From Strongyloides papillosus (taxonomy: Eukaryota > Nematoda > Chromadorea > Rhabditida > Strongyloididae): a stretch of 64,000 bases of DNA. The notes beneath the pieces were generated by a model. The model did not search any database and had not been told where the DNA came from. It saw only the letters and a list, made by a program, of their open reading frames with translations. The stretch spans positions 806,001 through 870,000 of the forward strand of contig SRSI01000078.1 of NCBI GenBank assembly GCA_005656395.1, in the 5' to 3' direction. Numbering within the stretch: the first letter of the stretch is position 1; the number at the start of each line of letters is the position of its first letter. Of the stretch, positions 13,236-26,660 are shown piece by piece. The position numbers were made by a program, and so were the translations under genes.

Positions 13236-14368
13236 TTAAGGATGACAGTGATTGCAGGTAAATGGACAATACGATTTCATCACATAAAAAAATGATGCGC
13301 GTTTGCAGTAACTTTTAAAAACAGGGCAATCTATAAAATGATCTTGACAGGTTGGTGAAACAGTTGATATCTCCATTTCACCTCCCTCACCACTACCTTC
13401 ATCAATTATTCTTTTGTTACCTATCTCCTCTTTTTCACTAGATTCTTTGGTGTTTTCTTTTGTCTTTTCTACCTTACACTTATAAAGTTTATTAATTTTA
13501 ATAATATCAAGTTTAGAAAACATAACAGAACTCCCAATAACATCAGTAAAACCATCAACTTTTGTTTCAATTGTATTTTTGCCATTTTTACTGAAGGCTG
13601 TTGAATCATAATGCATAATAGATTGATAATCATAAGGTTCGCCTTGAGTATCTTGGAGAGCGGGACTAATGATGTCAAATTGTGACTTCATTCCTGGTAA
13701 AATGTTTTCCCAAATAATTTTGATATGATCGTTTCTATCAAATCGAGAATGTTCATGCCAAAATCCTAATGAATGCATTAATTCATGGATAATAATTTCA
13801 TGAAAAAGACAACCTCTACCAAGTGAAATTTCTTGCTTGCCACCAGTTCTACCAACCTGAGAATAACAACCATAGCCTTTAATAATATTTAAGTAATCTT
13901 TTTGATTGGTTCTTTCAATAAATCTTATACATGTCAATTGTTTATATGTCGAGAAACTTTTCAATAATTCACTTACTTCAGATGGAGTGAATGCTTCGTC
14001 CAGAACATATGGAACAACACCATTTGGCCATATCAATTGTTTATTTTTTAATGCATTATACATAACACCCTTAGGAGAATGAAGGATATCTTCATTAACA
14101 CCAATAATATCACCTTGAAATTTTCCTAAAAAATTAAAAATATAATGAAAAAATAAGATTAATTTATAATTATCTAACCTGATTCCATCCATTTTGTGTG
14201 ATGTATTTTAACTTCTTCTGGTAATGTATAATGATAAATGGAACTTATCTGTCCATCTCCTTTATGAAGAAGATAATTAAATATAATTATAATAAAAAAT
14301 GCTAATTTGTATATGTTTCTTGTGACATATAACCACATTTGATTGAATAGCATAAAAATAGAAAACAA
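13236..14368 (-). CDS. Secreted astacin-type zinc metalloprotease with C-terminal ShKT domain
   Basis: Two exons on the minus strand, 14368-14179 and 14125-13236, join in phase to give 359 residues. The intron is 53 nt with a GTTAGA donor. The N terminus carries a hydrophobic signal segment (about residues 20-35). FQGD near residue 67 fits the aspartate-switch of the inhibitory propeptide. The catalytic motif HExxHxxGxxHE spans residues 177-188, with zinc ligands His177, His181 and His187 and the catalytic glutamate in place, followed by SRFDR. The Met-turn reads SIMHYDS, with Met about 234 and the Tyr about 237. A Glu-rich linker leads to a six-cysteine ShKT module (about residues 322-358). 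All residues needed for activity are present, so an active secreted endopeptidase is expected. In Strongyloides, such genes are greatly expanded and linked to host invasion; whether this copy has that role cannot be told from sequence. Start choice: first ATG of the open frame; two later ATGs precede the signal segment. Confidence 0.95.
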
Positions 14369-14623
14369 AATAAAATAATTTACTTTTAATAGTGGTAATA
14401 TTAACTATTCTGTACAATCGAGATACTTCATTAAATTATACCTTTAAAATATGCTTATAGGACCAGTTTTAGGTATATATATATTAAAAAGATAGACCTG
14501 TAAAGTTATTTTATCTCAACTTGAATGTAGTTCACAGGTCCAGAAAGTAAAAAAAAATAATAGAAAAAAAACCTTTTTGTGATATTATATTTTCTCAGAC
14601 AAAAATTTTCTCCTTACCATTAG

Positions 14624-14668
<45 letters not shown>

Positions 14669-15734
14669 TATATAAAATTAACCGTTGATTGTTAAAGTGT
14701 TTTGAATATGATGCTAACGATAAAGTGGTCCAAGAGTAGTAACCTGAAAACAAGTATATATCATTTATTTATGTATGAAATCACTTTAACATTAGTTATT
14801 TTCAGGTGGTTGATTGAGAGAGATGTTGTGATTATGTAATTAAAGATGACAAATGTATTTGGTAATGGTTCAACAAAATTTTACTTTAAATTTAACTATA
14901 CAAATATAATATTCACAATTTTATTGTTTAACACCTTTATGTTCTTAATAACAAAGATTTATGAAATTTATTATTGTAGTGTATAGATCAAAAAAAGATA
15001 TATATTAAGTTATATTTGTAATATAATTCAATTTGAACTTCATATATATCAAAAATTATATATACAAACTTTCTTGTTCATTTTTATTTACATATCACTC
15101 CTTTCTCTATAATGATAGGTGACCAAAACGTGTCTCCTTCATTTTAATAAAAGTATAAATTCACTTTGTTACTTAATTTTAATATTTCATCTTCTTTTCC
15201 TTTATCCGTAACAAACAGCTTAACAATTAATATCTTTAAAAATAAAACTCTTATAATGTGTTAGTACTCTAGTTATTGTTTCTCAATTAACACAAAATTT
15301 TAATTAATTTTACTTTCTTGTTAATTTTAATATTCATTTCCTTCCAAAAACTTGATTTTATTATTGACAGAATTCATTTAACTAAGTATTAGTACACTTT
15401 TAAAATTAAAAATAATAGATTTTCTTGAAGAATACGTTATATAAATTAAGTAAAATGTAAATTATTATTTTATAAATAATATTATAGATAATTCACCATG
15501 CACTTTATTTAGCAAAAAATACCAAAGATGAAATACTTGATTCTTTTTTCAAACGATAAGTTTTCTTCTTATATTAAAAATGATTTAAAGAAAGTCTGGA
15601 AAATTGAAAGGTGCGAAACAACTTCTCTTTTCTTTTTTGTTTTCTTCTCACAAATAACACAAAAAAGAGTAATACTATTTGATTAGAATGACATAAATAA
15701 ATAAAATTATTTAGTTTTTTTAATGCTATATAAA
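14369..15734. other. Spacer between astacin and Shavenoid-like genes
   Basis: AT-rich, no gene seen. It holds the second AT microsatellite and the presumed 5' flank of the astacin gene. Confidence 0.55.
14629..14664. repeat. (AT)n microsatellite
   Basis: About 18 AT units, located some 260 bp upstream of the astacin start codon. Confidence 0.95.
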
Positions 15735-17936
15735 TTACATATTTGTCTCAATAACTCCATTGGAATTAATTTTTGTTGCAATTGTAGGAATTTTTGCGGT
15801 ATCCTTAGACGATTTTTCTCTACAAACAACTGAAGGTTTTTTTGATTTCCTGGGTAAGGATTTTTTTCTCATTGCTTCAGATCCTGTTGATATAATTGAA
15901 TATGCATTATGACGATTCTTTGTTGGTGAGTTTGTTAAAAATATACCAGGAATTTTTGATATCGTAGGATTATTTTTATCATTACCATTATTCAATGTTC
16001 TATTTTTATTTATTGGTTCAATACTTTTATTTGTATCATGTTTATCAATTGGCAGAGATTCCATTGGAATCAATTTACGTTGAGACAATTTCGGAGAAAC
16101 TGCTATACTTTTATCTGATGGTTTTGGAATTTTTGATATTCCTTTTGGTGTCAGTGGTGGTATTTCTTTTTCAGCCTCATTCACCACTTTTTTCTTCGCC
16201 ATCACTTCTTTTTTACCCACCTCCTTTTTGCTAGATACAACTTCTTTTTTTTGTTCAAAAGCTCCAATAAGACTTGCCACATTTTTACTTTTTGGTAATG
16301 ACGGTTTAACAACTTTTTTTAGTTTTGTGACTTCATTATAAGTAGTTGGTGATGATTCAACAGTTTTCGTAATATTATTTGTAGTTGATATTTTCTTCTT
16401 TAAAAATGGTGATGAAGTTGGTGATTCATTGTTAGAACCAGAATCTTTCATTGATTCTCTACCGGAGTCAGATGATTTTGTTGATTTCGGTGAATTTGTA
16501 CTACTATTACATACAATTTCTTCTTCCTTGATATCGGTAATAATTTCTTGTAATTCTTCTTCTAAATCAAGTGGTTCTTCTGGTATACTAAATAATGAAG
16601 GTACATGTTTTTGTAATTTAATTCTTTTTTTTGCATTATCAACCATTTTTCTTAATTCAACCAAGAATTGTTCAGCAATCTCTGGAGGATTAGCCATCAT
16701 ATGTGGTTCAAAAAACTCAGTACTAAAGTATAACTTTTTTTTTTGTTGTATTATTGAATTTTGATTGTTTATTAATGGTAGTGAATTATCATTTTTATCA
16801 TCTATTCCACTCAAACAATGTCCTCTCCCACTAATATCTCCATGTTGTGCTGCTACTAATGCAGCTCTATATTTTGCTACATCTGCAGCAGATCTTTCTT
16901 TTTCCTGCTTTATATGTTGAAGAAATTGTAATTGAAATGTTGAATATATTTCCGTTTTTTTTATCTTCCAACAAATTAGCCAAAGAATGATACTGGTAAA
17001 TGTTACTAAAATTAACGCTATAGCTAAGATGATTATTATAACTATTGTAAATCTTAAAGCATTAAAATTATTAATATCTATATCAGTGATATCAAAGAAT
17101 TGATAACCTTGTACACGAAATGGCATACAGTATTCATTTAATGTACTATTTAAGCAATTTAATTTTAATTTTACAATTGATCCCTCTATCATTCTAGCAT
17201 CTTTTGGTAATCCATTCCACTAAATATTAATAATATATTTATCATTTTGCTAACAAAACTTACAATGATTTTTATATTATCATGATCATTCAAAAATTTA
17301 AAAATATTTATATCAATCATCCTCCAATTTGTTGTGGAATCAAGAATTTCGGCTGTCATAATTTTACATGAAATATTATTATTATTTAATTTAAAAATTC
17401 CACTATCTTTCCATCTGATTCTCCTACTATCTATCAATTCATTTCCTTTCTTGGGTAAATTTAAAACTGGTAAATATATTGAATCTCCATTATTAGAAAT
17501 ATCAAAAGTAATTCCATTACTACATTCATTATCTTTAATATAAAAAAAAGGATTAGTAGATAAAAAAGAAGAATAAGACATGTTTTTATTGATAATGATT
17601 AGTTAACTTACCTAAACGTTCAATGCATTTATTTGTTTGTGGATTAAAAATTGGAGCATTAAAAGGACATTGGCAAGGATTACTATTATTATCTGTTTCT
17701 ACTCCTTTAGGTAAAGTAGTTAAAATTTTTGTACAGTTATTGTTATTTTTAGGTAAATAAATTATGTCTGGTGAGCCAATACTTCTATGCAATGAATTCC
17801 ACATAAAATCTTGCATAACATTATGTGTAATTTTATCGGTATTTGAACTGTTGATTGGAATTGATAAGATAAAATTAAGAAAGTTGAGGATGGAAAAAAA
17901 AGTTTTTAAAAATTTGAACGTTAAAATTGTTATCAT
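15735..17936 (-). CDS. Single-pass membrane protein, ectodomain resembling Shavenoid
   Basis: Three exons, 17936-17612, 17532-17264 and 17219-15735, join in phase to give 692 residues. The introns are 79 and 44 nt. An N-terminal hydrophobic stretch (about residues 8-25) is a likely signal peptide. The ectodomain has NPCQCPFNAP, a CxC-type start, then short conserved-looking blocks (IYLPVLNLPKKG, RIRWKDSG, WNGLPKDARM, YCMPFRVQGY). From memory these match the order of blocks in insect Shavenoid/Kojak, a protein of actin-rich cell protrusions; this is inference. A 28-residue membrane helix lies at about 255-282. The cytoplasmic tail of about 400 residues is rich in Ser, Lys and Pro, with acidic patches and no enzyme motif. 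The membrane topology is well supported; the family name is less so. Confidence 0.85.
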
Positions 17937-19765
17937 CCTTTTTGGGTTTTTTCATATAAACAATATAGGTAAATATTAATAGTAATTCTTTCAGTGTTAA
18001 TTAGTTGATTAATTTACTTAAATAATAAGTTATTTTAAATCAACATATAAATAAATTGCAGAAAGTTTATAAAGACTAAAATAAAATTAATAAAAATAAT
18101 AGATAAATCTTTTTCAAAAATTTGTTCATAGTTAATCAGAAATTAAAAAAAAAATATAAATAATTGATAAAAAAGTTGTTATTAAATTATAATTATTAAT
18201 ATTTATGTCAACAAATATTAAAATATAAGTAAAAAAGAAGTTAACTAGAAAATTTAATAAGTAACAGATCACTTTTCAAACAGGTGTATATTAAAAAGTT
18301 ACATCGGCATTTTTGATTACAAGGTCAGAAAAAGGAAAGAAAATGAATTAATGTGTATAATAAGATGGTGTATTTAGACAAGAATGGGAGAGAATAATGA
18401 AGAAGTTGTATAATAGATATAAATAATATTAAAGAAGTGTTTATGTATTGTTAACTGCCGTTGAAAGTTATGGAATCTTTAGTAGATTTATTAAAATGAA
18501 ACAATTATTATATGGTATACAAATATAATAATTATTACTACTTATTTTCGTTAATTATATTATTCCTAAAATTTTCAATAATTATGATAATAGAAAATTT
18601 AAGAAAATGGTATACCGATAATTTAAACTACACAGCATGATTCATTGACAATTAAACAAAAAAGACTGTTTTTATTAACAATTGTTCAACCATCCTTTAT
18701 TTCAATATACATTTATAATAAAGATGATGTCAAAAAAAACAACATATAAGATGGAAGTGATTAAAGTAATGTATTCTTATTTTACAGAATTAATATATAA
18801 ATTCTTTTTTTCCAAATGATATCAATAAAAGAATTAAAAAACAACTTAAAAAGTGAAATATATATAATCAGTAAGGTAAATAAAAATAAGAAGGTTGATT
18901 TTTCCAATAAAAACTCTAAATAATTTCCATGTTAATTAGGTTGCTATTAATTAAATTATTCATATTTAGGAAAATTTTAATCATGAGTACTGTTAAATGT
19001 TTAATGCTACACTATAAATCTGGTGCAACAATTTTTTATTTATCAAAAAAATAAAGATAAAAAGTATTATAATAAGATATAATAAATTTAGAGTGAAATA
19101 GTTTTTTAACAAGAAAAAAATGGGTATAATTAATGAATTTTTATAGAAAAATAAGTTGTTAAAATTAGAATACCTATAATAAAATACGAGATTTAACATA
19201 TATAGATATATGACCATATAGTGATGAATAAATATCTTGATCTAGTAAAGTTTTTATAGTGATTAATAACATTGGAATGTAATGCGTTTAACTTGAATGA
19301 ACAAGTAAAATAAGAATGAAGAACATAGTGTAAGGTTTGGCAAAAATTTATTGAATAATTTGTTGTGATTTTATATAAATGCGTATATAATATGTATTCT
19401 TGACTATATTACATCACTACCTAACTTGGAAGTTAATTTTAGGATGGTATATTGTATGATCAAAGTATCAATTAGATGAAAAAGATAAACAATGTAATGC
19501 TATGTGCATTCTTCTGATGTTAAAGGTAAAATACTTCTAATTTTACATGTTTAAAATGCAAATTATATTCATTTAAAATAAAATTTACAATTATCAATTT
19601 TATTTGATGTTGCACTTTGATATTTAAAGCCATATATTTGTTTCGTTCGCATTACTAATAATTATTAAGTTACAATGAAACTGTTTAAACCCTGTAAAAT
19701 ATATGGTATCAAACAATTAACCTTATATTTTCTGGTTATAAAAAAAGAATATTAAAAAAATATTA
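17937..19765. other. Gene-free AT-rich spacer
   Basis: Upstream flank of the Shavenoid-like gene. Short open frames here, including a 74-codon one at 18993-19217, are hydrophobic AT-driven translations without motifs. Confidence 0.55.
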
Positions 19766-20651
19766 TTAGGTTGTTGCAAAAGTTCTGTCGTATTTTTTAC
19801 AAAATTTTTAAATGATTGTAATTTTAATAAGAAATATGTCTAATTTACAATATATTATCGAATATAATTTAAAACTAGTCTCCATTAAGTAGCCACCTTA
19901 TCGATTCCAAATGTGAAGAATTTCCCATTCTTTTTGAAGAAAGTTTCAAAAAAACCAACATTTGCCTTACCAACTTTACTAAAGTATCTAGCATCCCAGA
20001 AGCTATGTAGAGATAAGAGTAAGTAGTGATTAGATGGAGAAACATCTGGAAAGTATTTTGTGTGCAAAAGAAATTCATAACTTCTCTTATCCAGAATTTT
20101 TCGAGTCTTCAATGTCACATGTCGTTATCTTGAAGAACATCAATTTTGTAATTTTTTGAATTCCGTAATTTTTTTACAATTTTTTCGTTTAATTTTGATA
20201 GAGTTTTACAATAGAGGTAATAAAAATTAGTTTGAAATTTATAGAATCTCAAAAAATCTTCATTCGAAGCTGAAGCCATACAAATCCATACTTCATCTTC
20301 AAGATTCATTTCTTTGTCTTGAAACTTTGAGAACGATCTTTACATAGTTCCAACATTTACTACATCTCTCTCCAATGCTATACAACAATTTTTGAAAGTA
20401 TCAGTTGTCATTTTTCTTAGTTGGAGCTCTTAGAAAATACAGTGTCAAAAATTACTTCTGACCACATCTATGTTTAGCAAAAGAAAATGTAGCATAGACG
20501 GTGTAACAAATTGTGATTATACGAATTTTAAAGTTAAGAAGTGGTACTATCTAATTATTTAATAGCTTAATTTTATATCAATTGTAATCATGTTTTTTTG
20601 ATGATTAAAAATGACCATAAAAAATACGACAGAACTTTTGCAACAACCTAA
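19766..20651 (-). mobile_element. Mariner-family transposon relic, copy B (886 bp, TA-flanked)
   Basis: The ends, starting TTAGGTTGTTGCAAAAGTTC, are inverted repeats with TA on both sides (19764-19765 and 20652-20653). The transposase remnant is on the minus strand. VLQDNDM ends near 20115, then a frame change leads into KTRKILDKRSYEFLLH, FPDVSPSNHYLL and FFETFFKKNGKFF. This is the C-terminal region of a mariner transposase, with asparagine at the last catalytic aspartate, as in copy A. Copies A and B have almost the same length and share the same lesion at DNARPH. Confidence 0.88.
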
Positions 20652-23600
20652 TATTTAATAATAAAAACTTTTTTATTAATACATATAGATCACTTTAGTG
20701 GGTAAAAAGATAAAGCAATATTATAGTACAAACTTAAAAAAATAATAAATAATGTTTTTTTTAAAAAATATTTTTAGAGATTATAGAATTTATGAATATT
20801 TTTTGATTTTTGATATCTTTTTTTAATTCTTATTCTCTACAGGTTTACTAAATATGATATTTTTTAATATAAAAAGTTAGATGTAAAATAAAATTATCAC
20901 ATCATGAAATATTTCAAAGATTAAAAATTGCAGAAACTATTTTTATGAAATTTTCTACTTTTTTATGTAGGGAGTGTTATTAAATGATGACACACAAAAA
21001 AGCTAAGCGGTATATTCAAGTATTTAAGTGTATTAAATGCATAAAATATGAGAAATTACAATATTCTACTATTAAATATCTACTTTTTTTTTGCATCTCA
21101 AATACCTTTAAAATCTTTGAAGGAAAGTGTTTTTATATTAAGAACATTTCATCATTTCTTATAATATTTACTACACCTTCTTTATTATTTAATCTTCTGT
21201 TAATACTTCTATTTTTGTTATCGTATCGTAAAAGTTTATTTATGATTTGGAATACAAGCTAAATTATTCTCAAACGTTCTTTTTTTTTAAAAGCAATAGT
21301 TTAAATGTTCTTTTACTTTTGACTCATAATTTGACATAGATAAACCTTTTGTCAATATTTTATATTTTTATTGGACTTTAATCTTCTTTGAGCTATTGTC
21401 AAGTAAAGTTATATTTTACCATTTCACATACAAAATCTGGTAAACAAATCTTAAGATTATATTTAAAAAAATTTCTATTTATTGATATTACTAATTATAT
21501 TGTAAAAAATTATAGATATAATTTATTAGATTTTAAAAGAAATTGTGCAATTAATTAATATCAATGCAACTTTTGACGATGCTAACATAATATTATTTGT
21601 TTTTTTAAACATTTTTACCTATAAAAATTATACAAAAGTCTGATAAAAGAAAATAAATATGTGAACTTTAAAACCTAATGTATATTAATATTTAATTTTA
21701 CACTATTTTGAAAGTAAAGATTCAAATTAAAAAGTGAACACTTTGAAAATTATATTAAAAAATAATTAAAGAGCATAAAATGATCATACTTATAATGTAA
21801 ATTAAAAAAATGTCGTTAAAATTTTGAGGAGATAACTTAGTAATTATTAAAATCAAGGAGAAAAAGCGTTTATTTAGAATTTTTATATGAAACTTAAAAT
21901 TATTAAAATGTAGTTATGTATTTTAGGTGTCAAAAAAATAAATAAAGGATTAAAATATATTTAATGATAATTAATAGATCTGTTTTAATAAAAAAACAAA
22001 AATTGTACTTTGAAACATTAAAATATTCATATTATAATTTTCTATAACAAAAAGAGATTTAAAATATTTAAATAAATTAAGTATAATTTTTAATGAGCAA
22101 TAAAATAATAGAATGATTAAATTTCAATTTGTTATTATAAAATTTCAAAATAAAGATTCACAAATATTAATTTTTAATTGTAATAATAATATAGAAAGAA
22201 AAATCCTAATTATGTCTTTTTTATAAAATAACTAAGAGTACACCCTTATCATACCTAAATACATATTTTACAATACAAGTTTCTAGAATACCATAAATAT
22301 TCGGATGGTAAAAAATCTTTGATATATTGAGATTAAAACAAACAAACAAATGAATTTCACTTAAACTTATTATCTCAATAACAAACACCCATAGAGAATA
22401 AAACAGTTTGTAAAGAGTCTAATGAATATAAAAAATTAAATCTATAGCTTTTAATCTAAAGAAGACGCAAAAAATATCACATAAGTAGTTTTATCAAAAT
22501 AAGCAATACATTAATCACTGTTGGATATAAATTATAAATTTACTATTGAGTATTTCATTTTTTGCTAAATAATTTTTTACTACCAAATATTTGGAATATT
22601 TTGTATACTTAAAAAGTGACATTGTACTACGAAATAACAATAATTATTAAAACTATTCTTAAAAAAGCCAATTAATGCGTGACAAATTTTAGATAAAAAA
22701 TAAACAAAAAAATTTTTTATTTAGAAAAAATAAGTAATTTAAAAACGTGTAATTGTTATAAATTTGTTACTTGATACAATCATACCAAGTGACTTTTTAT
22801 CTGTTGGATCAAAAAGAACTTTTTGGATCTTAAAAAATTTTTTTTTTGATATTTTATATTAAAAAGTACTTTTAAAAATAGACATAAAAGTATAATAGCA
22901 TAATTTTAATTTTTATATTAACTTTCACACTCTTTATTCATTTTATCATCACATTTTATCAAAATTTAAAATTTATTAATGGCAATAATTCATCGTAAAA
23001 TTTGTAATAGCATAGATATGTAACTCATTTAATATCAATATATTAATTGACAAGTGCATTATCACAGTTTTAATAAATGAAACTTAAATAATTCAAACTG
23101 ATTACACACAAAAAATAAAAAGGACAAATTTTGACAAATCTATCTATAATGTAAAAAAATGTCCCACCATTTTAAAAAATTGAATATTATTCAAATTTTA
23201 AAATTATCAAGCAATAGCAAAAATTTTTAAACAACGCAAAATATTAGGTTGTCGCTTATTTTTTGCCGTTTTTTTAAAAAGATATATATGTTTGACTTTT
23301 AAATTAATGTGACTTTATTTAATTTTGATATTTTTCATGACATTATGCTCATTTTAGATCCTAATTTGTTTTTTATCTTTATTTTAAAAAATACGTTATT
23401 AAGAATCAATTTCGTGTAAAATTATTGATGTTTTAATAAAGATCATTATTCTAAACAATCTACCAACAACAAAAAGTTTTAAAATTTTCTAAAAATAACA
23501 ATGAAAAGCGATAATTATTTACTCACACAAAGTATTATTAATAAAGATATTATTTTAATATTCGTTCTTATTTTAAATTAAAATATGTAAAAGTAATTTA

Positions 23601-24699
23601 TTTTACTATAAATAAAAGTCTATATTATTTTATAACTTTTCATAATTTTGATTTTTAAAGATGATTTTAAAAAGACATTGTGAAAAACATTTAGAGCATC
23701 AAATGTGAAAAATTCAGAAAATACCATTTATAATAATTCAAACTATTGAAAAATATTAAAAAAATGTACTGTAATTTTTTAAAAATGTTTTTTATAAAAG
23801 TTTTTGTAATTTTATATAGAATTAAATTTTAACCATGTATTTTGAAATAGATTGTAGAAAACAACTTATATTCTAAATAAATATAGTATACCAGAAAAAT
23901 AGAAACCTATTTTGATAATCCTCTAATTAATGTTTTAATTTTTATAAACAAAATAATTGCGATACAATTAGTCGCAAATTAAGAAAATTAAAATTTTATT
24001 AGGTAGGACAAATTAATGACATTTTATGCAAACCTGTGTCCTTTTTTTTCTGTGTACAATATTATATTTATTATATCATTGTAATGTTAATAATTTTTAC
24101 TTTCAAAAAGAATATTTAAATTTATAAATATTTGTATAAAGCAAGTAAATATCACAAATGAACTGTTATTTAAAATATTTTAAGTATAGGAAAATAAAAC
24201 CATCCAAGCAAAAGGTAGAATCCTGATATCATGAGATTTATCTGCTACAAAGATTTGTAATAACAATTAAAAATTAATAATAAAGAATGAACTTGAATTT
24301 ATTATTTATATTAAATGTTGCTATATACAGGACAGCCTAATTAAGACTCTTCATATTCCCGCATTAAAACTTTTGTTTTTTTTGAGATGTAAATGTGAAA
24401 TATATTCTTTTTGTAGCCAAGAGCCATACCATTATTTTTAAAAATCCCTATAAAAAATCTAAGTTTTAAGCAAAGTTTCAAATCTTCAAATATTAAGCAC
24501 ATTTTTTCGGTTCAAATTTATGAAATTTATTCACATAGGAAAGTATCATTTCCTAAAAATGAAGGCTTCTATTATTTTACTTATTTTTAAAATATTATAG
24601 ATATAAAAGTCTATTAAAAATATAAAATTGTTTTCATATTAGAATTCTTAATAATTCATGCGATCCAATGCAAACATTTAGAGAAAAATATGAAGAATG
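20652..24699. other. Gene-free AT-rich spacer
   Basis: About 4 kb of extremely AT-rich sequence. A 92-codon open frame at 20984-21262 has no motif and no exon partners. I see nothing else beyond the TIR-like fragment at 23246. Confidence 0.6.
23246..23280 (+). mobile_element. Possible solitary mariner end
   Basis: TTAGGTTGTCGC is identical to the first 12 bases of mariner copy A, then the sequence diverges. No matching inverted end was found nearby, so this is either a truncated copy or chance. Confidence 0.3.
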
Positions 24700-25540
24700 A
24701 TTCATAATTCAATTATTTATTTTATAATCCTTCAAAGATCTACCATGTTCTTAGGTATGCTCAGAATGCTCTGAAACTAAATTCTTTTGATAGGTCATGA
24801 AGTTTTACGCTAGAATTCACTAAAAATTTTATAAATGTAATAAAGAATTCTGCAAAATACAATGAAAATTAAGAACAAATCCTTTATTTATAATATTTTA
24901 TAAAAATGAATTTATATTTCATAAAATAATTATCAGAATATCATGAATCTGTAGATATATCTTTATAAAATTAGCTTCATTCGATAGAGCATGAAATTTC
25001 GCATCAAAATGCTTGAAAAATGTAGTGTTAAAATCATGAAAAAGCAATAAGATAAAAGAAGTAAGTTGTTTTCTTAGATCAATTTAAAAAAACGTGTTCA
25101 TATCACAAGTATTAATTATGAGAATCCTATCATATTTTTTCCCATGGATACATCATGGATTTCCTTAAAAGAACTTACCAATAGTCATTTGGATGTAATG
25201 CAAAATTTCTGAGAAATGACTAAAAACTAAGAATAATTTGATACTGTTTTAAAAATTTACAAAAAGAATAAATCTTTAGAAATAATTATAAAAATCTTCT
25301 GAAAATAATTTCAGTAGATGGATCTTGAAATTTCACGTTAAAACATCAATAGTTATATAAGCGTAATAAAAAATCTTGAGAAACAACTTAATAATTATCA
25401 TGTTTAATGACTTTTTTTATAAAACTTCAAAGATTGTTTCAATTCTCATGAATCCTTAGACAGATTTTCATGAAATTAGTCCCTTTTGATAGAGTATAAA
25501 AAAATTATCCTATAATCATTTATTCAATTATGTATGATCC
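24700..25540. repeat. Strongly diverged tandem repeat, unit about 180-200 bp
   Basis: A recurring word of the type TTTTGATAGagCATGAAaTTTcgC..AAAAT is visible near 24787, 24979, 25315 (as GTAGATGGATCTTGAAATTT) and 25489. A weaker copy near 25175 reads CCAATAGTCATTTGGATG. Preceding segments share ATGAATCcTTAGA-like words. The spacing of about 180-200 bp suggests an old satellite-like array. The copies are too diverged to give a consensus by eye. Confidence 0.4.
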
Positions 25541-25959
25541 ATATAAATATTTTGTTTAAAACAATAAAAATAGTCTAATATTTAATTTTATATTAAATAA
25601 CGAGAGATAAAAATTGTAAGCAAATGAAACGACATTGATGTATCCCCATTACAAATATGAGTGACTGGTTAATAAAATGTTGATTAATATATAAAGAAAA
25701 AGGATAAGCAAAATCCTTTATTTGAGCTATGAACAGGAAATGGAGTGCTAAGCTTATAGGAAACCATCAAAAATACTAACCAAAATTAATTCTATTTCAT
25801 TCATTCAACCTTGACAATACAAAATTCTTTTTCATAAAGATTTTTTTTCATTACGAATTATTATTTGAATGATGGTTTATGGAATACCTCAAACACCTCT
25901 CTTCTTTTAATGTATGTCTTTTTAGTACGTTTAAAAAAATAAAATGCATAAAAGAGAGT

Positions 25960-26660
25960 TTTAATAAACTTAACTACTTTTTGGACAAATTAAACATTTA
26001 ATAAGTAGAATTTTAGGCTTAGTAACTGATTCCTGTATTAACTTTGAAACCCGGCTCATTCCGATTCTCCTGAAGCCTACTACATAGCAGGTTTCAAGGC
26101 CGAAACCCAATAAGATGATACAATTACCACTATTTGGAATGATTTCATGAGTAGAATTAGCACCTGGCTTGAATATTAAGCTAGTAAATAGGACCTGCCA
26201 ATAAAGCAGAATTATACAAATGGACGTTGTTCTTGACGACGTAGAAACTGTTATTAGAATCATCCAGGTCTGTAGACTAAGTATTAGAGTCCCATTTGTA
26301 GGGTGGGACAACCCGCCCTCTGATAAATAGTATAAAAGAAAGACATTTATATAATCTTTTTAGTATAATCATTAGAGATCTTAATAAATAAATTATTATA
26401 TTTTATTCATCTTGCTGTAAACATATTACACATTAGTGCTGTAGTAGGGAATGTCAATATGGGAGATAACGTTATTTCAATCAGTGAAAATTTGTATTTC
26501 GAGCCAACTAGGCCTTTTAATTGAATATTAGGATCCATACAGGACTAGTTAGTAGATTAATAGGGACTGTTAACGCAAGTAGGCTTCTTCTGGTAGACGT
26601 AGTTTAAAATGGCGAGACACCCTCTTTTCAGTCACATTATTTGCAAACTGTCTTGTAGAG
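25960..26660. other. Base-richer islands of unknown origin
   Basis: Two stretches (about 25990-26330 and 26440-26660) have a clearly higher G+C content than anything around them. A 113-codon open frame runs on the minus strand at 25970-26311, but its translation (Ile, Leu, Thr and Ser rich) matches no family I know and has no flanking exons. It could be a decayed mobile element, a foreign insertion or a non-coding RNA gene. Confidence 0.3.

Noticed and set aside
16429..16764. 111-codon open frame on the + strand
   Set aside because: It is the antisense shadow of the Shavenoid-like cytoplasmic tail.
20984..21262. 92-codon open frame
   Set aside because: Composition matches the surrounding non-coding DNA, and there is no domain or splice partner.
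25970..26311. Mitochondrial insertion (cytochrome oxidase-like) on the minus strand
   Set aside because: Some words looked similar, but no frame keeps a convincing run of conserved residues and the base composition is too rich for nematode mitochondrial DNA.
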